From: an uncultured Prevotellaceae bacterium
Lineage (GTDB): Bacteria; Bacteroidota; Bacteroidia; Bacteroidales; Bacteroidaceae
Assembly: GCA_937900485.1 (NCBI GenBank)
Contig: CALCEL010000068.1
Location: 1-61,451 of the forward strand
Reading direction: 5' to 3'
Length of the DNA stretch: 61,451 bases
The notes below the pieces were generated by a model that saw only the letters and a list, made by a program, of their open reading frames with translations, searched no databases and was not told the DNA's origin. Below, one piece after another: positions 1 to 8,494 of this stretch. Position numbers and translations under genes: made by a program. The stretch's first letter is position 1; every line of letters begins with the position of its first letter.

Positions 1-2
1 TG

Positions 3-446
3 AACAAGCGAAAGGTGCTCAAGGGAACAAGGTATCTGCTGTTAGGCAATGGCGCTGACATCTTCGACAAACAGTACAAAACCAGACTCGACAATGCGCT
101 TGCCATGAACGAACCTCTCTCAAAGGCGTACTACCTAAAGGAACAACTCAGAGAGATATGGATGCAGCCGACGAAACCCATGGCAGAGGATGTCCTTGAC
201 GACTGGGTAAGACAGGCAGAGCAGAGCAAGATACCGCAACTGATGACAATGGCTGTGACAATGAAAGCATACAGAAGGGGGATTCTCGCGTGGTACGACT
301 GCCATCTCTCCACGGGAAAGGTCGAGGGAATCAACAACAAGATAAAGGTGATGAAACGAAACGCATATGGATTCAGGGATGACAGGTATTTCACGCTAAG
401 ACTCTATGCACTACACGACTGCCGTATCACTCGAAATGTCGGATGA
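3..446 (+). CDS. ISL3-family transposase, C-terminal part (cut by window start)
   Basis: The reading frame is open from the first bases, so the gene starts outside the window and only about the last 147 residues are present. The C-terminal signature of ISL3-type DDE transposases is visible: a KGTRYLLL-like stretch near the front and the block EGINNKIKVMKRNAYGFRD followed by YFTLRLYAL, which surrounds the last catalytic glutamate. This enzyme would cut and rejoin DNA to move the insertion sequence. The stop is at 444-446, and no terminal inverted repeat could be recognised afterwards, so the IS end is unknown. Whether the full element is intact cannot be judged from here. Confidence 0.85.
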   Translation, partial: NKRKVLKGTRYLLLGNGADIFDKQYKTRLDNALAMNEPLSKAYYLKEQLREIWMQPTKPMAEDVLDDWVRQAEQSKIPQLMTMAVTMKAYRRGILAWYDCHLSTGKVEGINNKIKVMKRNAYGFRDDRYFTLRLYALHDCRITRNVG

Positions 447-505
447 ACCATTTTTTTTCTCACAAAAGTAATCGTATTTTTCTTATTCACACAAAAAAAT
501 TAACC

Positions 506-541
506 TTTGTTATGAATTGTGAAAAAAAAAACATAAGTTTG
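506..541 (+). promoter_or_regulatory. Probable Bacteroidetes promoter of the outer-membrane protein gene
   Basis: TTTG at 506-509 and TAAGTTTG at 534-541 match the Bacteroidetes -33 and -7 elements. The 24-base spacing is longer than the usual 19-21, which lowers confidence. The barrel-protein start codon lies about 90 bases downstream. Confidence 0.4.
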
Positions 542-633
542 CAGATTATTACGAAGGTATGGGATTTTCCTTGAATTCTGGGTAATCACATGTGAAAGAA
601 AAAAGGAACAAAAAATACAGAAAAAGAAACAAG

Positions 634-1461
634 ATGAGAGCATTTACTTCAGTAATCGCAGCATGTTTAATGTCCGCGTCCACTCTTTGTGCTCAGGATT
701 ATGACACAAACATGTTTAACTACATGTCTCTGGGTGTTACGGCAGGTACACCGGGTGTCGGTTTAGACATTGCGATGCCTATGAGTGATTATGTACAGGT
801 TAGGGCTGGTGCGACTTACATGCCGCAGATATCCTTTAATACGGAGCTCGAGTACAAAGATGAGGCTACTGATGCGATGAAGGCAAGTCCTACTACGATT
901 AAGAACAAGGTGGACTTCTTCAACGCAAAGCTTCTTTTTGACATATATTTCTCACCGTCTTTTCCTCTTCATTTGACTCTCGGAGCATATTACGGCGGTG
1001 GCACTCCAATCACTATTGAGAGTGTTGGTAATGAGGAGAAACTTATTGAGATATGGCAGCACAACATCAACAGAATCAACGACCCTTACGGCGATAGAGG
1101 ATCTGAGCTGTGGGGACCTATGGTTGGTAGTTACGTGCTCTTGCCAGACAACGAGGGTAAGATCAACGCCAGGATAGAGACGAGCAAGTTCAAGCCTTAC
1201 GCCGGACTCGGATGGGGAAGGGCGCAGACTGACGGTGGTATAAACTGGATGGTGGAAGCCGGAGTGATGTTCTGGAACGAGCCTAAGATGTATTGTACAA
1301 CGACATGCAAGGACGCTGAAAATAACAATAAGTTGAAAGAGGTGACTTACGAGTTGCCGGCGCAGAGCACTTCCAGCTCAAAGGGCGGTCTTGCGACTCA
1401 GATCTCCAAGATTAAGATTTATCCGGTTATCAACTTCCGTCTCGGATTTAATTTGTTCTGA
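634..1461 (+). CDS. Predicted outer-membrane beta-barrel protein, function unknown
   Basis: About 275 residues. The ATG at 634 is chosen because it directly starts a signal peptide (MRAFTSVIAACLMSASTLCAQ); the frame is open upstream to a GTG at 592 but those codons are lysine-rich and do not look like a leader. After the signal come alternating hydrophobic/polar strands rich in Gly, Tyr and Phe (for example FNYMSLGVTAGTPGVGLDI and RVRAG-like strands), and the chain ends in FRLGFNLF, a C-terminal aromatic typical of outer-membrane barrels. No substrate can be named. A small ORF follows after 11 bases, suggesting co-transcription. Confidence 0.7.
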   Translation: MRAFTSVIAACLMSASTLCAQDYDTNMFNYMSLGVTAGTPGVGLDIAMPMSDYVQVRAGATYMPQISFNTELEYKDEATDAMKASPTTIKNKVDFFNAKLLFDIYFSPSFPLHLTLGAYYGGGTPITIESVGNEEKLIEIWQHNINRINDPYGDRGSELWGPMVGSYVLLPDNEGKINARIETSKFKPYAGLGWGRAQTDGGINWMVEAGVMFWNEPKMYCTTTCKDAENNNKLKEVTYELPAQSTSSSKGGLATQISKIKIYPVINFRLGFNLF

Positions 1462-1472
1462 TTGTTCCCTTT

Positions 1473-1667
1473 ATGTCTGACGGTAATTTCAACAGGCAGT
1501 TGTTGCCAAAGACAGAGCTTTCATCAGGTCTCAGGGCTGGTAAAGCACAGATGAGGACGAAAGCGGAAAAAGCTTTCGCGACCTTGTTGTGTGACTACTT
1601 CACTGACATGTCTGATGAGCAAAAAAGGATGTTGACGGACAAATTTTCGAATATGCTGAGGAATTAA
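1473..1667 (+). CDS. Small protein of unknown function (64 aa)
   Basis: I do not recognise this gene. It encodes a 64-residue soluble, charged protein with no signal peptide or membrane segment. The second half (KAEKAFATLLCDYFTDMSDE and on) reads as two amphipathic helices. It starts 11 bases after the barrel-protein stop and has the same orientation, so it is probably the second gene of that transcript. The regular helical composition and the tight spacing argue for a real gene; the short length and lack of a recognised family argue for caution. Confidence 0.55.
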   Translation: MSDGNFNRQLLPKTELSSGLRAGKAQMRTKAEKAFATLLCDYFTDMSDEQKRMLTDKFSNMLRN

Positions 1668-1801
1668 TGTGTTCCCCAGCATGTTGTGTTCTTCTTATAT
1701 TAAGAAAAAACATTTTTTTACGGTGCGCGCGGACTTCAGGATAGCCGCCGCGGTCATAGGAGAAATAACAATAATTTAATAACTTTTAATTCAATCATTT
1801 T

Positions 1802-2509
1802 ATGTGGTTATGTAACTCTTCAATCGGAAGAAAAGTAGTAATGTCGGTCACTGGTCTGGCACTTATTCTCTTCCTTACATTTCATGGTTGCATGAATGTG
1901 GTTGCTATCTTCAGCGCAGAGGCGTACAACCAGATTTGTGAATTGCTCGGTTCTAACTGGTATGCTGTGGCTGCCACATGCGGTCTGGCTGCTCTTGTGG
2001 CGATTCATATCGTTTACGCTTTGATTCTGACTATTCAGAACAGAAAGGCGAGAGGTAACAACAAGTATGCTGTCACAGACAAGCCAGCAAAGGTGGAGTG
2101 GGCATCTCAGAACATGTTCGCTCTCGGCGTCATCATTGTGCTCGGCCTTATTCTGCACCTCTACAATTTCTGGTATAACATGATGTTCGCTGAGATCGTG
2201 GGCGCCACTAACAGCATCTCACCTACAGATGGTTTTGAGTGGATTAAGTTCACATTCTCAAATCCGGTTTATGTTGTGCTTTATCTTATCTGGATTGTTG
2301 CTATCTGGTTCCACCTCGCACACGGTATGTGGTCATCAATGCAGACTCTCGGATGGAGTGGTCATGTATGGTTCTGCCGTTGGAAGATGATCGGTCAGAT
2401 CTGGTCAACAGTCATCATGGCATTCTTCGCGGCTACGGTAATCGCCTTCGCTTTGTGCCCGGACTGTGTTGGAAAGTTTGAGGGTAGCGTCCTTCCGTTC
2501 ATTATGTAA
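1802..2509 (+). CDS. frdC: Fumarate reductase/succinate dehydrogenase cytochrome b subunit
   Basis: Membrane anchor of the quinol:fumarate reductase, 235 residues with five hydrophobic segments. It carries electrons between menaquinol and the FrdAB head through two b haems. Histidines expected as haem ligands in the di-haem Wolinella-type anchor lie in membrane segments: H28 (TFHGC), H69 (AIHIVY), H119 (LHLYNF) and H171/H174 (WFHLAHG). The start ATG at 1802 gives the usual MWLxxSSIGRKVVMSVTGL N-terminus. It is followed by frdA after 22 bases and frdB, the standard Bacteroidetes order. No clear promoter motif was found in the 134 bases upstream. Confidence 0.93.
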   Translation: MWLCNSSIGRKVVMSVTGLALILFLTFHGCMNVVAIFSAEAYNQICELLGSNWYAVAATCGLAALVAIHIVYALILTIQNRKARGNNKYAVTDKPAKVEWASQNMFALGVIIVLGLILHLYNFWYNMMFAEIVGATNSISPTDGFEWIKFTFSNPVYVVLYLIWIVAIWFHLAHGMWSSMQTLGWSGHVWFCRWKMIGQIWSTVIMAFFAATVIAFALCPDCVGKFEGSVLPFIM

Positions 2510-2531
2510 TAACTTTTATTTCTAGAGTATT

Positions 2532-4532
2532 ATGGCAATCAATATAGATAATACAGTAAAGATCGACTCTAAGATTCCTGAGGGACCAGTAGCTGAGAAG
2601 TGGTCAAACTATAAGGCACACCAGCGTTTGGTAAACCCAAAGAACAAGCTTAAGCTTGACGTTATCGTTGTAGGTACAGGTCTTGCAGGAGCGTCTGCTG
2701 CTGCCTCTCTCGGTGAGATGGGCTTCAATGTTCTCAACTTCTGTATCCAGGACTCTCCGCGTCGCGCTCACTCTATCGCGGCTCAGGGAGGTATCAACGC
2801 AGCTAAGAACTATCAGAATGATGGTGACTCTGTTTACCGTCTCTTCTATGATACAGTGAAGGGTGGTGACTACCGCGCGAGAGAGGCTAACGTCTATCGT
2901 CTCGCTGAGGTGTCAAACTCTATCATCGACCAGTGTGTGGCTCAGGGTGTTCCTTTTGCTCGTGAGTACGGCGGTACACTCGCTAACCGCTCATTTGGTG
3001 GCGCCCAGGTGTCTCGTACTTTCTACGCTAAGGGACAGACTGGTCAGCAGCTCCTGCTCGGCGCTTACTCTGCTCTCTCTTGTCAGGTGAACGCTGGTAA
3101 GGTTAAGCTCTACACTCGTTATGAGATGCTCGACGTTGTCATCATCAACGGTCGCGCCCGCGGTATCATCGCCAAGAATCTCGTGACAGGTCAGCTCGAG
3201 CGTTTCTCTGCCAACGCTGTCGTGATTGCTACCGGTGGTTACGGTAACACTTACTTCCTCTCTACTAACGCTATGGGATGTAACGTGACAGCAGCTATGT
3301 CATGCTACCGTAAGGGTGCTTACTTCGCTAACCCATGTTACGTTCAGATTCACCCTACTTGTATCCCTGTACACGGAGACAAGCAGTCTAAGCTCACGCT
3401 GATGTCTGAGTCACTCCGTAACGACGGACGTATCTGGGTGCCAAAGAAGATTGAGGACGCTAAGGCTCTTCAGGCTGGCACTAAGCAGGGTTATGAGATC
3501 CCAGAGGAGGACCGTGACTACTATCTGGAGCGCCGCTACCCTGCATTCGGTAACCTCGTTCCACGTGACGTCGCTTCACGCGCCGCAAAGGAGCGTTGCG
3601 ATAAGGGCTTCGGTGTTAACAACACAGGTCTTGCTGTGTTCCTCGACTTCTCTGAGTCTATCCAGCGTCTGGGCATCGACGTGGTGCTTCAGCGTTATGG
3701 TAACCTCTTCGACATGTACGAGGAGATCACAGACGTTAACCCGGGCGAGAAGCGTAAGACTGTCAATGGCGTTGACTACTACAACCCAATGATGATCTTC
3801 CCTGCTATCCACTACACAATGGGTGGTATCTGGGTTGACTATGAGCTCCAGACTTCTATCCCAGGTCTCTTCGCTATCGGTGAGTGTAACTTCTCTGACC
3901 ACGGAGCTAACCGTCTTGGTGCGTCTGCCCTCATGCAGGGTCTCGCCGATGGTTACTTCGTACTTCCATATACTATCCAGAACTACCTCGCTGACCAGGC
4001 TATCTGGCCACGCATCTCAACTGACGCTCCTGAGTTCAAGGAGGTGCAGGACGCTACAGAGGCTCGTATTCAGAAGCTCATGAACATTAAGGGTAAGCGC
4101 TCTGTCGACTCAATTCATAAGGAACTCGGTCACATCTGCTGGGAGTATATCGGTATGGGACGTACAAAAGAGGGTCTTGAGACTGGTCTCCAGAAGATTA
4201 AGGAACTCCGTAAGGTGTTCGACACAGACCTCTTTATTCCTGGTTCACGCGACGGTCTCAACGTGGAGCTCGACAAGGCTATCCACCTCGACGACTTCAT
4301 CACTATGGGCTCACTCATCGCTTACGACGCCCTCTCTCGTGAGGAGTCATGCGGTGGTCACTTCCGTGAGGAGCACCAGACTGAGGAAGGTGAGGCTAAG
4401 CGCGACGATGAGAACTTCTTCTATGTAGGCTGTTGGAGATATGAGGGTGATGACGCTACAGCTCCAACACTTATCAAGGAGCCACTCAACTATGAGGCAA
4501 TCAAGGTACAAACTCGTAACTACAAGAACTAA
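2532..4532 (+). CDS. frdA: Fumarate reductase/succinate dehydrogenase flavoprotein subunit
   Basis: Catalytic FAD subunit, 666 residues, normal for the Bacteroidetes/epsilon type. It reduces fumarate to succinate as the last step of anaerobic respiration in this group. Visible: dinucleotide-binding GTGLAGASAAA (G48-G53), RRAHSIAAQGG with H80 as the expected covalent FAD site, the substrate-site block HPTCIP near residue 275, and the C-terminal FAD block GECNFSDHGANRLGASAL. Codon use is strongly biased to CGT, CTC, GCT and ACN, as expected of a highly expressed gene; that bias also opens several long false ORFs in other frames. It sits between frdC and frdB, two bases before frdB. Confidence 0.97.
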   Translation: MAINIDNTVKIDSKIPEGPVAEKWSNYKAHQRLVNPKNKLKLDVIVVGTGLAGASAAASLGEMGFNVLNFCIQDSPRRAHSIAAQGGINAAKNYQNDGDSVYRLFYDTVKGGDYRAREANVYRLAEVSNSIIDQCVAQGVPFAREYGGTLANRSFGGAQVSRTFYAKGQTGQQLLLGAYSALSCQVNAGKVKLYTRYEMLDVVIINGRARGIIAKNLVTGQLERFSANAVVIATGGYGNTYFLSTNAMGCNVTAAMSCYRKGAYFANPCYVQIHPTCIPVHGDKQSKLTLMSESLRNDGRIWVPKKIEDAKALQAGTKQGYEIPEEDRDYYLERRYPAFGNLVPRDVASRAAKERCDKGFGVNNTGLAVFLDFSESIQRLGIDVVLQRYGNLFDMYEEITDVNPGEKRKTVNGVDYYNPMMIFPAIHYTMGGIWVDYELQTSIPGLFAIGECNFSDHGANRLGASALMQGLADGYFVLPYTIQNYLADQAIWPRISTDAPEFKEVQDATEARIQKLMNIKGKRSVDSIHKELGHICWEYIGMGRTKEGLETGLQKIKELRKVFDTDLFIPGSRDGLNVELDKAIHLDDFITMGSLIAYDALSREESCGGHFREEHQTEEGEAKRDDENFFYVGCWRYEGDDATAPTLIKEPLNYEAIKVQTRNYKN

Positions 4533-4534
4533 TT

Positions 4535-5299
4535 ATGGCAGAGAAGGTTTTAAAATCATTTACGATAAAATATTGGAAGCAGAATGGCCCTAAGGATGCT
4601 GGTCATTTTGAGGAGAAGGTAATGAATGATATCCCAGGTGATACTTCATTCCTTGAGATGCTCGATATCCTTAACGAAAAGCTTATCGAAGAAGGTAAGG
4701 AGCCTTTCGTGTTCGACCATGACTGCCGCGAGGGTATTTGCGGTATGTGCTCATTGTATATCAATGGTACTCCACATGGTAAGACTGAGCGTGGCGCCAC
4801 AACTTGTCAGTTGTACATGCGTAAGTTTAACGAGGGTGACGTGATCACTGTAGAGCCTTGGCGCTCAGCAGGATTCCCTGTCATCAAGGACTGTATGGTT
4901 GACCGTTCTGCATTCGACAAGATTATGCAGGCTGGCGGATACACTACAGTACGTACAGGCGCTCCTCAGGACGCTAACGCTATCCTCATTCCTAAACCAG
5001 ACGCTGATGAGGCTATGGACTGTGCCAGCTGTATCGGTTGCGGCGCCTGCGTCGCAGCTTGTAAGAACGGCTCAGCTATGCTCTTCGTGTCTTCTAAGGT
5101 TTCTCAGCTCGCCCTCCTTCCACAGGGACGTGTCGAGGCTGCTAAGCGCGCTAAGGCTATGGTGGCTAAGATGGATGAGCTCGGCTTCGGTAACTGTACT
5201 AACACACGCGCTTGTGAGGCTGTATGTCCTAAGTGTGAGACTATCGCTAACATCGCGCGTCTCAACCGTGAGTTCATCAAGGCTAAGCTTGCTGACTGA
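4535..5299 (+). CDS. frdB: Fumarate reductase/succinate dehydrogenase iron-sulfur subunit
   Basis: 254 residues. Electron wire between FrdA and the haem anchor. The plant-type [2Fe-2S] ligands are C64, C69, C72 and C91 (CREGICGMC, then TTC). The C-terminal ferredoxin part holds CASCIGCGAC (C163, C166, C169) and the second set CTNTRACEAVCPKC (C221-C234), which together bind the [4Fe-4S] and [3Fe-4S] clusters in this family. It starts two bases after the frdA stop, so the genes are certainly co-transcribed, and a strong terminator closes the operon 26 bases downstream. Confidence 0.96.
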   Translation: MAEKVLKSFTIKYWKQNGPKDAGHFEEKVMNDIPGDTSFLEMLDILNEKLIEEGKEPFVFDHDCREGICGMCSLYINGTPHGKTERGATTCQLYMRKFNEGDVITVEPWRSAGFPVIKDCMVDRSAFDKIMQAGGYTTVRTGAPQDANAILIPKPDADEAMDCASCIGCGACVAACKNGSAMLFVSSKVSQLALLPQGRVEAAKRAKAMVAKMDELGFGNCTNTRACEAVCPKCETIANIARLNREFIKAKLAD

Positions 5300-5325
5300 T
5301 AATCGTTGTCTTATGACTATATTCG

Positions 5326-5355
5326 GACCTGTCGGAAACGACAGGTCTTTTTTTT
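5326..5355 (+). terminator. Rho-independent terminator of frdCAB
   Basis: A perfect 9-bp stem (5326-5334 with 5339-5347) closes a GAAA tetraloop and is followed directly by eight T residues (5348-5355). It is the strongest terminator in the window. Confidence 0.95.
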
Positions 5356-5663
5356 GTCTCTTAATCTTTTTGCCTTTCAACACAATACTGCCTGTTGTCT
5401 GCTTATTTGATTCTTGTTTAAATGAAGAGGTGATATTCGTGTGTGTCAATAATCTTCTTTTTTTAGTGAAATGGATATAAATACATGAGAAATAGATGGT
5501 TTTGGACGTTTCTTATGTTGCATATAGATAAGTTTTCGTATTTTTGCACCACTTCGAAGTGAATGATTGGAAATAAAATGTTTTTTCCCTGGTTGTTCAG
5601 GATATATGTTTAATCAATTGTAACTCTTTGGATTGTTTTTTCAAGGAGAATGTTCTTGCATGT
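5356..5663. other. AT-rich intergenic region before the polysaccharide locus
   Basis: About 300 bases separate the frd terminator from the first polysaccharide gene. A possible promoter lies near its right end. No coding sequence, RNA gene or repeat was recognised. Confidence 0.6.
5518..5546 (+). promoter_or_regulatory. Candidate promoter of the polysaccharide locus
   Basis: TATTTTTG at 5539-5546 fits the Bacteroidetes -7 consensus TAnnTTTG; a TTG at 5518-5520 lies 18 bases upstream as a weak -33 element. Transcription would start near 5553, about 110 bases before the flippase start. Confidence 0.45.
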
Positions 5664-7208
5664 ATGACTCAAGAAAAAGGTAAAAGTAGGGAAGCGGAGA
5701 ATAACAAAAGGATTTTTAAAAACACTATATTACTTTATTTCAGGATGTTCTTCATGATGATTGTCTCGCTTTACACGAGCCGTGTCATCTTGAAGACTCT
5801 CGGTGTCGTCGACTTTGGTATATATAATGTCGTCGGTGGCGTGGTGAGCATGATGGGTATCGTCAACGGAGCCATGTCGGTGGCCACACAGCGTTACCTG
5901 ACTTATGAGATAGGGCATGGTGACCTGGTGAGACTGAAGCAGGTGTTTTGTATGTGCCTCAATATTTACCTGTTATTAGCGGCCATATACTTGGTGTTGT
6001 CAGAGACTGTCGGACTGTGGTTCCTCAATACTCAGCTTGTGATTCCTTCCGACAGGATGTTCGCCACAAACTGGGTCTTCCAGCTTTCTCTGTTCACGTC
6101 AGTCGTCTCCTTGCTCACGAATCCCTTTAACGCCATCATCATCTCACATGAGAAGATGGGTGTATATGCGTACATATCTATCTTCGAGGCTCTGCTTAAG
6201 CTGGCTATAGCATATGCCATAGTGGTAATACCGTATGACAAGCTGGTGAGTTACGGATTCCTGCATATGTTCCTCCAGGTGGCTGTGTGTTTCGGATATA
6301 TCATATATTGTAACAGGAACTATGACGAGTCGAGATATAAGTTCTACTGGGAGAAACCACTGTTCAAAAGCCTCCTGTCATACACCGGATGGAATTTGTT
6401 CGGAGCAATGGCGGCACTGGCGAAAGGACAGGGGCTTAACATGCTACTGAATATGTTTTTCTCTCCTGTCGTCAACGCAGCGCGAGGCATAGCTTACCAG
6501 GTCAACTCCACGGTCTGCCAGTTCTTTAATAACTTCTACACGGCGGTGAGGCCGCAGATAACGAAGTACTATGCTCAGGATGACTTGAAAAGTATGTTCA
6601 ACCTCGTCTTCAGAAGTTCTAAACTGTCGTTCTTCCTGATTCTGGTTATCTCATTGCCGATTGTCGTCGAGGCACCCTTCATCATACAGCTGTGGCTCGG
6701 ACAGTTGCCGGACTATGTGGTGCCGTTTATGAGACTGATAATAATACTGACTGCTGTTGACGCTATGGCAACGCCGCTGATGACGACAGCCCACGCTACG
6801 GGAAAGATCGCTCTTTACCAGTTTGTGGTAGGAACGATGACAATAATGAATATCCCGGTGTCATACGTCTTTCTTAAAATGGGATCTGGACCTGTTGTCG
6901 TGTTCCAGGTTTCAATGTGCATATCGGTGATCAACCTCTTTTTGCGTCTGTGGATAGTCAAGCGCTTGGTGAACTTCCCGGTTCGTGACTATATCGTGCA
7001 GATATTCATGAGATGTCTCTTAGTGACGATGGTGTCCAGCTGCTTGCCAGTGCTGATTCATCATTACATGGAGAAGGGGCTTGTCACTTTCATTGTTGTA
7101 TGTGTCGCTGCTGTGTTGTCTTCAGTAGCCGCTGTCCTCGCTTTAGGACTGAACGGATCTGAGAGGACGTTCATGGTGAGGATGGTAAGAACAAAACTGA
7201 AAATTTAA
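5664..7208 (+). CDS. Polysaccharide flippase, Wzx/MATE-like membrane protein
   Basis: About 514 residues with 12-14 hydrophobic segments, matching the polysaccharide transporter superfamily (Wzx-like). It would flip lipid-linked repeat units across the inner membrane. The conserved front block KNTILLYFRMFFMMIVSLYTSRVIL followed by LGVVDFGIYNVVGG is typical of Bacteroidetes capsule-locus flippases. The ATG at 5664 is preferred over an upstream in-frame TTG because homologous proteins begin just before this block; a GGAG sits about 17 bases ahead. It is the first gene of a one-direction run of polysaccharide genes and is followed after 8 bases by a pyruvyl transferase. Confidence 0.85.
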   Translation: MTQEKGKSREAENNKRIFKNTILLYFRMFFMMIVSLYTSRVILKTLGVVDFGIYNVVGGVVSMMGIVNGAMSVATQRYLTYEIGHGDLVRLKQVFCMCLNIYLLLAAIYLVLSETVGLWFLNTQLVIPSDRMFATNWVFQLSLFTSVVSLLTNPFNAIIISHEKMGVYAYISIFEALLKLAIAYAIVVIPYDKLVSYGFLHMFLQVAVCFGYIIYCNRNYDESRYKFYWEKPLFKSLLSYTGWNLFGAMAALAKGQGLNMLLNMFFSPVVNAARGIAYQVNSTVCQFFNNFYTAVRPQITKYYAQDDLKSMFNLVFRSSKLSFFLILVISLPIVVEAPFIIQLWLGQLPDYVVPFMRLIIILTAVDAMATPLMTTAHATGKIALYQFVVGTMTIMNIPVSYVFLKMGSGPVVVFQVSMCISVINLFLRLWIVKRLVNFPVRDYIVQIFMRCLLVTMVSSCLPVLIHHYMEKGLVTFIVVCVAAVLSSVAAVLALGLNGSERTFMVRMVRTKLKI

Positions 7209-7216
7209 TTGTTGTC

Positions 7217-8365
7217 ATGAGGATAGGAATAATCACAATACATAACTCTCTGAATTATGGGGCCAGTCTGCAGTCGTGGTCGTTGTATAAGTATTTGGTT
7301 GACCATGGCTATGACTGTGAGATAATCGATTTGCATCGTCCTGCTCATGACGATTACGTCTACAGCAAGAAGTATGTGGATTATTATGGTGTATGTGAAA
7401 GAGACAGAAAACTGACGGTCAGGGCTAAGCAATGGCTGAGAAAGATATTGACTCACAGAAGTAAGCCAGACTATATGATAAGACGGGAAGAGAAGTTCAA
7501 CCGCTTCAATGGACAGATAAAACTGTCAAAGATATATAGAGGCATTGATGAGCTTTATGACAATCCGCCGGAATACGATGTGTACATCACTGGTAGTGAT
7601 CAGGTGTGGAATCCGACGCAGCCTTTCTGCATAGAGCCGTTTTTCCTTACTTTCGTACGCAATCCTAAGGCAAGGAAGATATCGTATGCGCCAAGCATTG
7701 CGGAGTCCTCGCTGACGGAGCGAGAGAAGTCTGACTTCGTCAAATGGCTGTCTGACTATTCTTATATCTCAGTTCGTGAGTTTGAGGGACAGGCATTGTT
7801 ACGCTCAATGTTGGACAAGGAGATATACCAGGTGGCTGACCCTACGTTCCTGATGGGTGCCCAGTATTGGCGCTCCTTAGCTAAGGAGTCGCCGTTGAGA
7901 GAGCCTTACATACTCTGTTTCAGACTGTGTGATGGAAACAAACTTGTGGACTATTGCATCGAGATGGGTAAGAAGTTGGGAATGAAGGTTGTCGTCTTGC
8001 CATTGGCTGTCGACCGTGATGACAAATGTGTTGTCGTCAAGGATGCTGGACTGGAGGATTATCTGGGATACATTGCTAATGCGGATATTCTCGTGTCTGA
8101 CTCTTTCCACGGTAATGTGTTTGGCATTCTTCTCGGAGTGAAAAACCAATGGGCGTATATATATCCTGACAGTAACAGGGGAAGCCGACTTGTCTCGTTG
8201 ATGGAGACTTTCGGAATGAGTGATCACTTTATCGCACCTGATTTCTCCACCACCTGTGAGGAGTTCTATGGTAAGACAAAGAACCTTGAGAATATAGAAC
8301 GGGTGATAGAGAGTGAGGCAAATCGCTCGCGTGAGTTCTTACTCAGAGCTTTGACAGACAAGTGA
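7217..8365 (+). CDS. Polysaccharide pyruvyl transferase family protein (first copy)
   Basis: 382 residues, of the CsaB/WcaK family that adds ketal-linked pyruvate to sugars from phosphoenolpyruvate. Family hallmarks are the N-terminal IGIITIHNSLNYGASLQSW, the middle YITGSDQVWNP, and the C-terminal VSDSFHGNVFGILLGV with the conserved Ser-Phe-His. It begins 8 bases after the flippase and is one of two such genes here, separated by an FrhB-like iron-sulfur protein. That trio is a recurrent pattern in Bacteroidetes glycan loci. The acceptor sugar cannot be told from sequence, and some members of the family may not transfer pyruvate at all. Confidence 0.85.
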   Translation: MRIGIITIHNSLNYGASLQSWSLYKYLVDHGYDCEIIDLHRPAHDDYVYSKKYVDYYGVCERDRKLTVRAKQWLRKILTHRSKPDYMIRREEKFNRFNGQIKLSKIYRGIDELYDNPPEYDVYITGSDQVWNPTQPFCIEPFFLTFVRNPKARKISYAPSIAESSLTEREKSDFVKWLSDYSYISVREFEGQALLRSMLDKEIYQVADPTFLMGAQYWRSLAKESPLREPYILCFRLCDGNKLVDYCIEMGKKLGMKVVVLPLAVDRDDKCVVVKDAGLEDYLGYIANADILVSDSFHGNVFGILLGVKNQWAYIYPDSNRGSRLVSLMETFGMSDHFIAPDFSTTCEEFYGKTKNLENIERVIESEANRSREFLLRALTDK

Positions 8366-8494
8366 CCTGTCTTTGCTGTTCATTATAAGCCGCTAATGGT
8401 GCCCCGACTGATAATCTTATCTTCTTGGTGGACCGCTACAGATAAGTTTGTTCATGTAATCTTGGTCTTTTAGTGGATATGGCATCTTATTTAT

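Noticed and set aside
2863..4428. Several ORFs of 75-113 codons in other frames and on the minus strand of frdA
   Set aside because: They are side effects of the strong codon bias of frdA; they have no protein-like composition, and frdA itself is complete and conserved.
4899..5480. 193-codon plus-strand ORF running from frdB through the terminator
   Set aside because: Serine/leucine-rich shadow of frdB that reads through a perfect intrinsic terminator; no start signal and no domain.
8366..8494. Possible hidden gene in the 129-base gap after the first pyruvyl transferase
   Set aside because: Frames are closed and no promoter or terminator stands out; an ordinary spacer.
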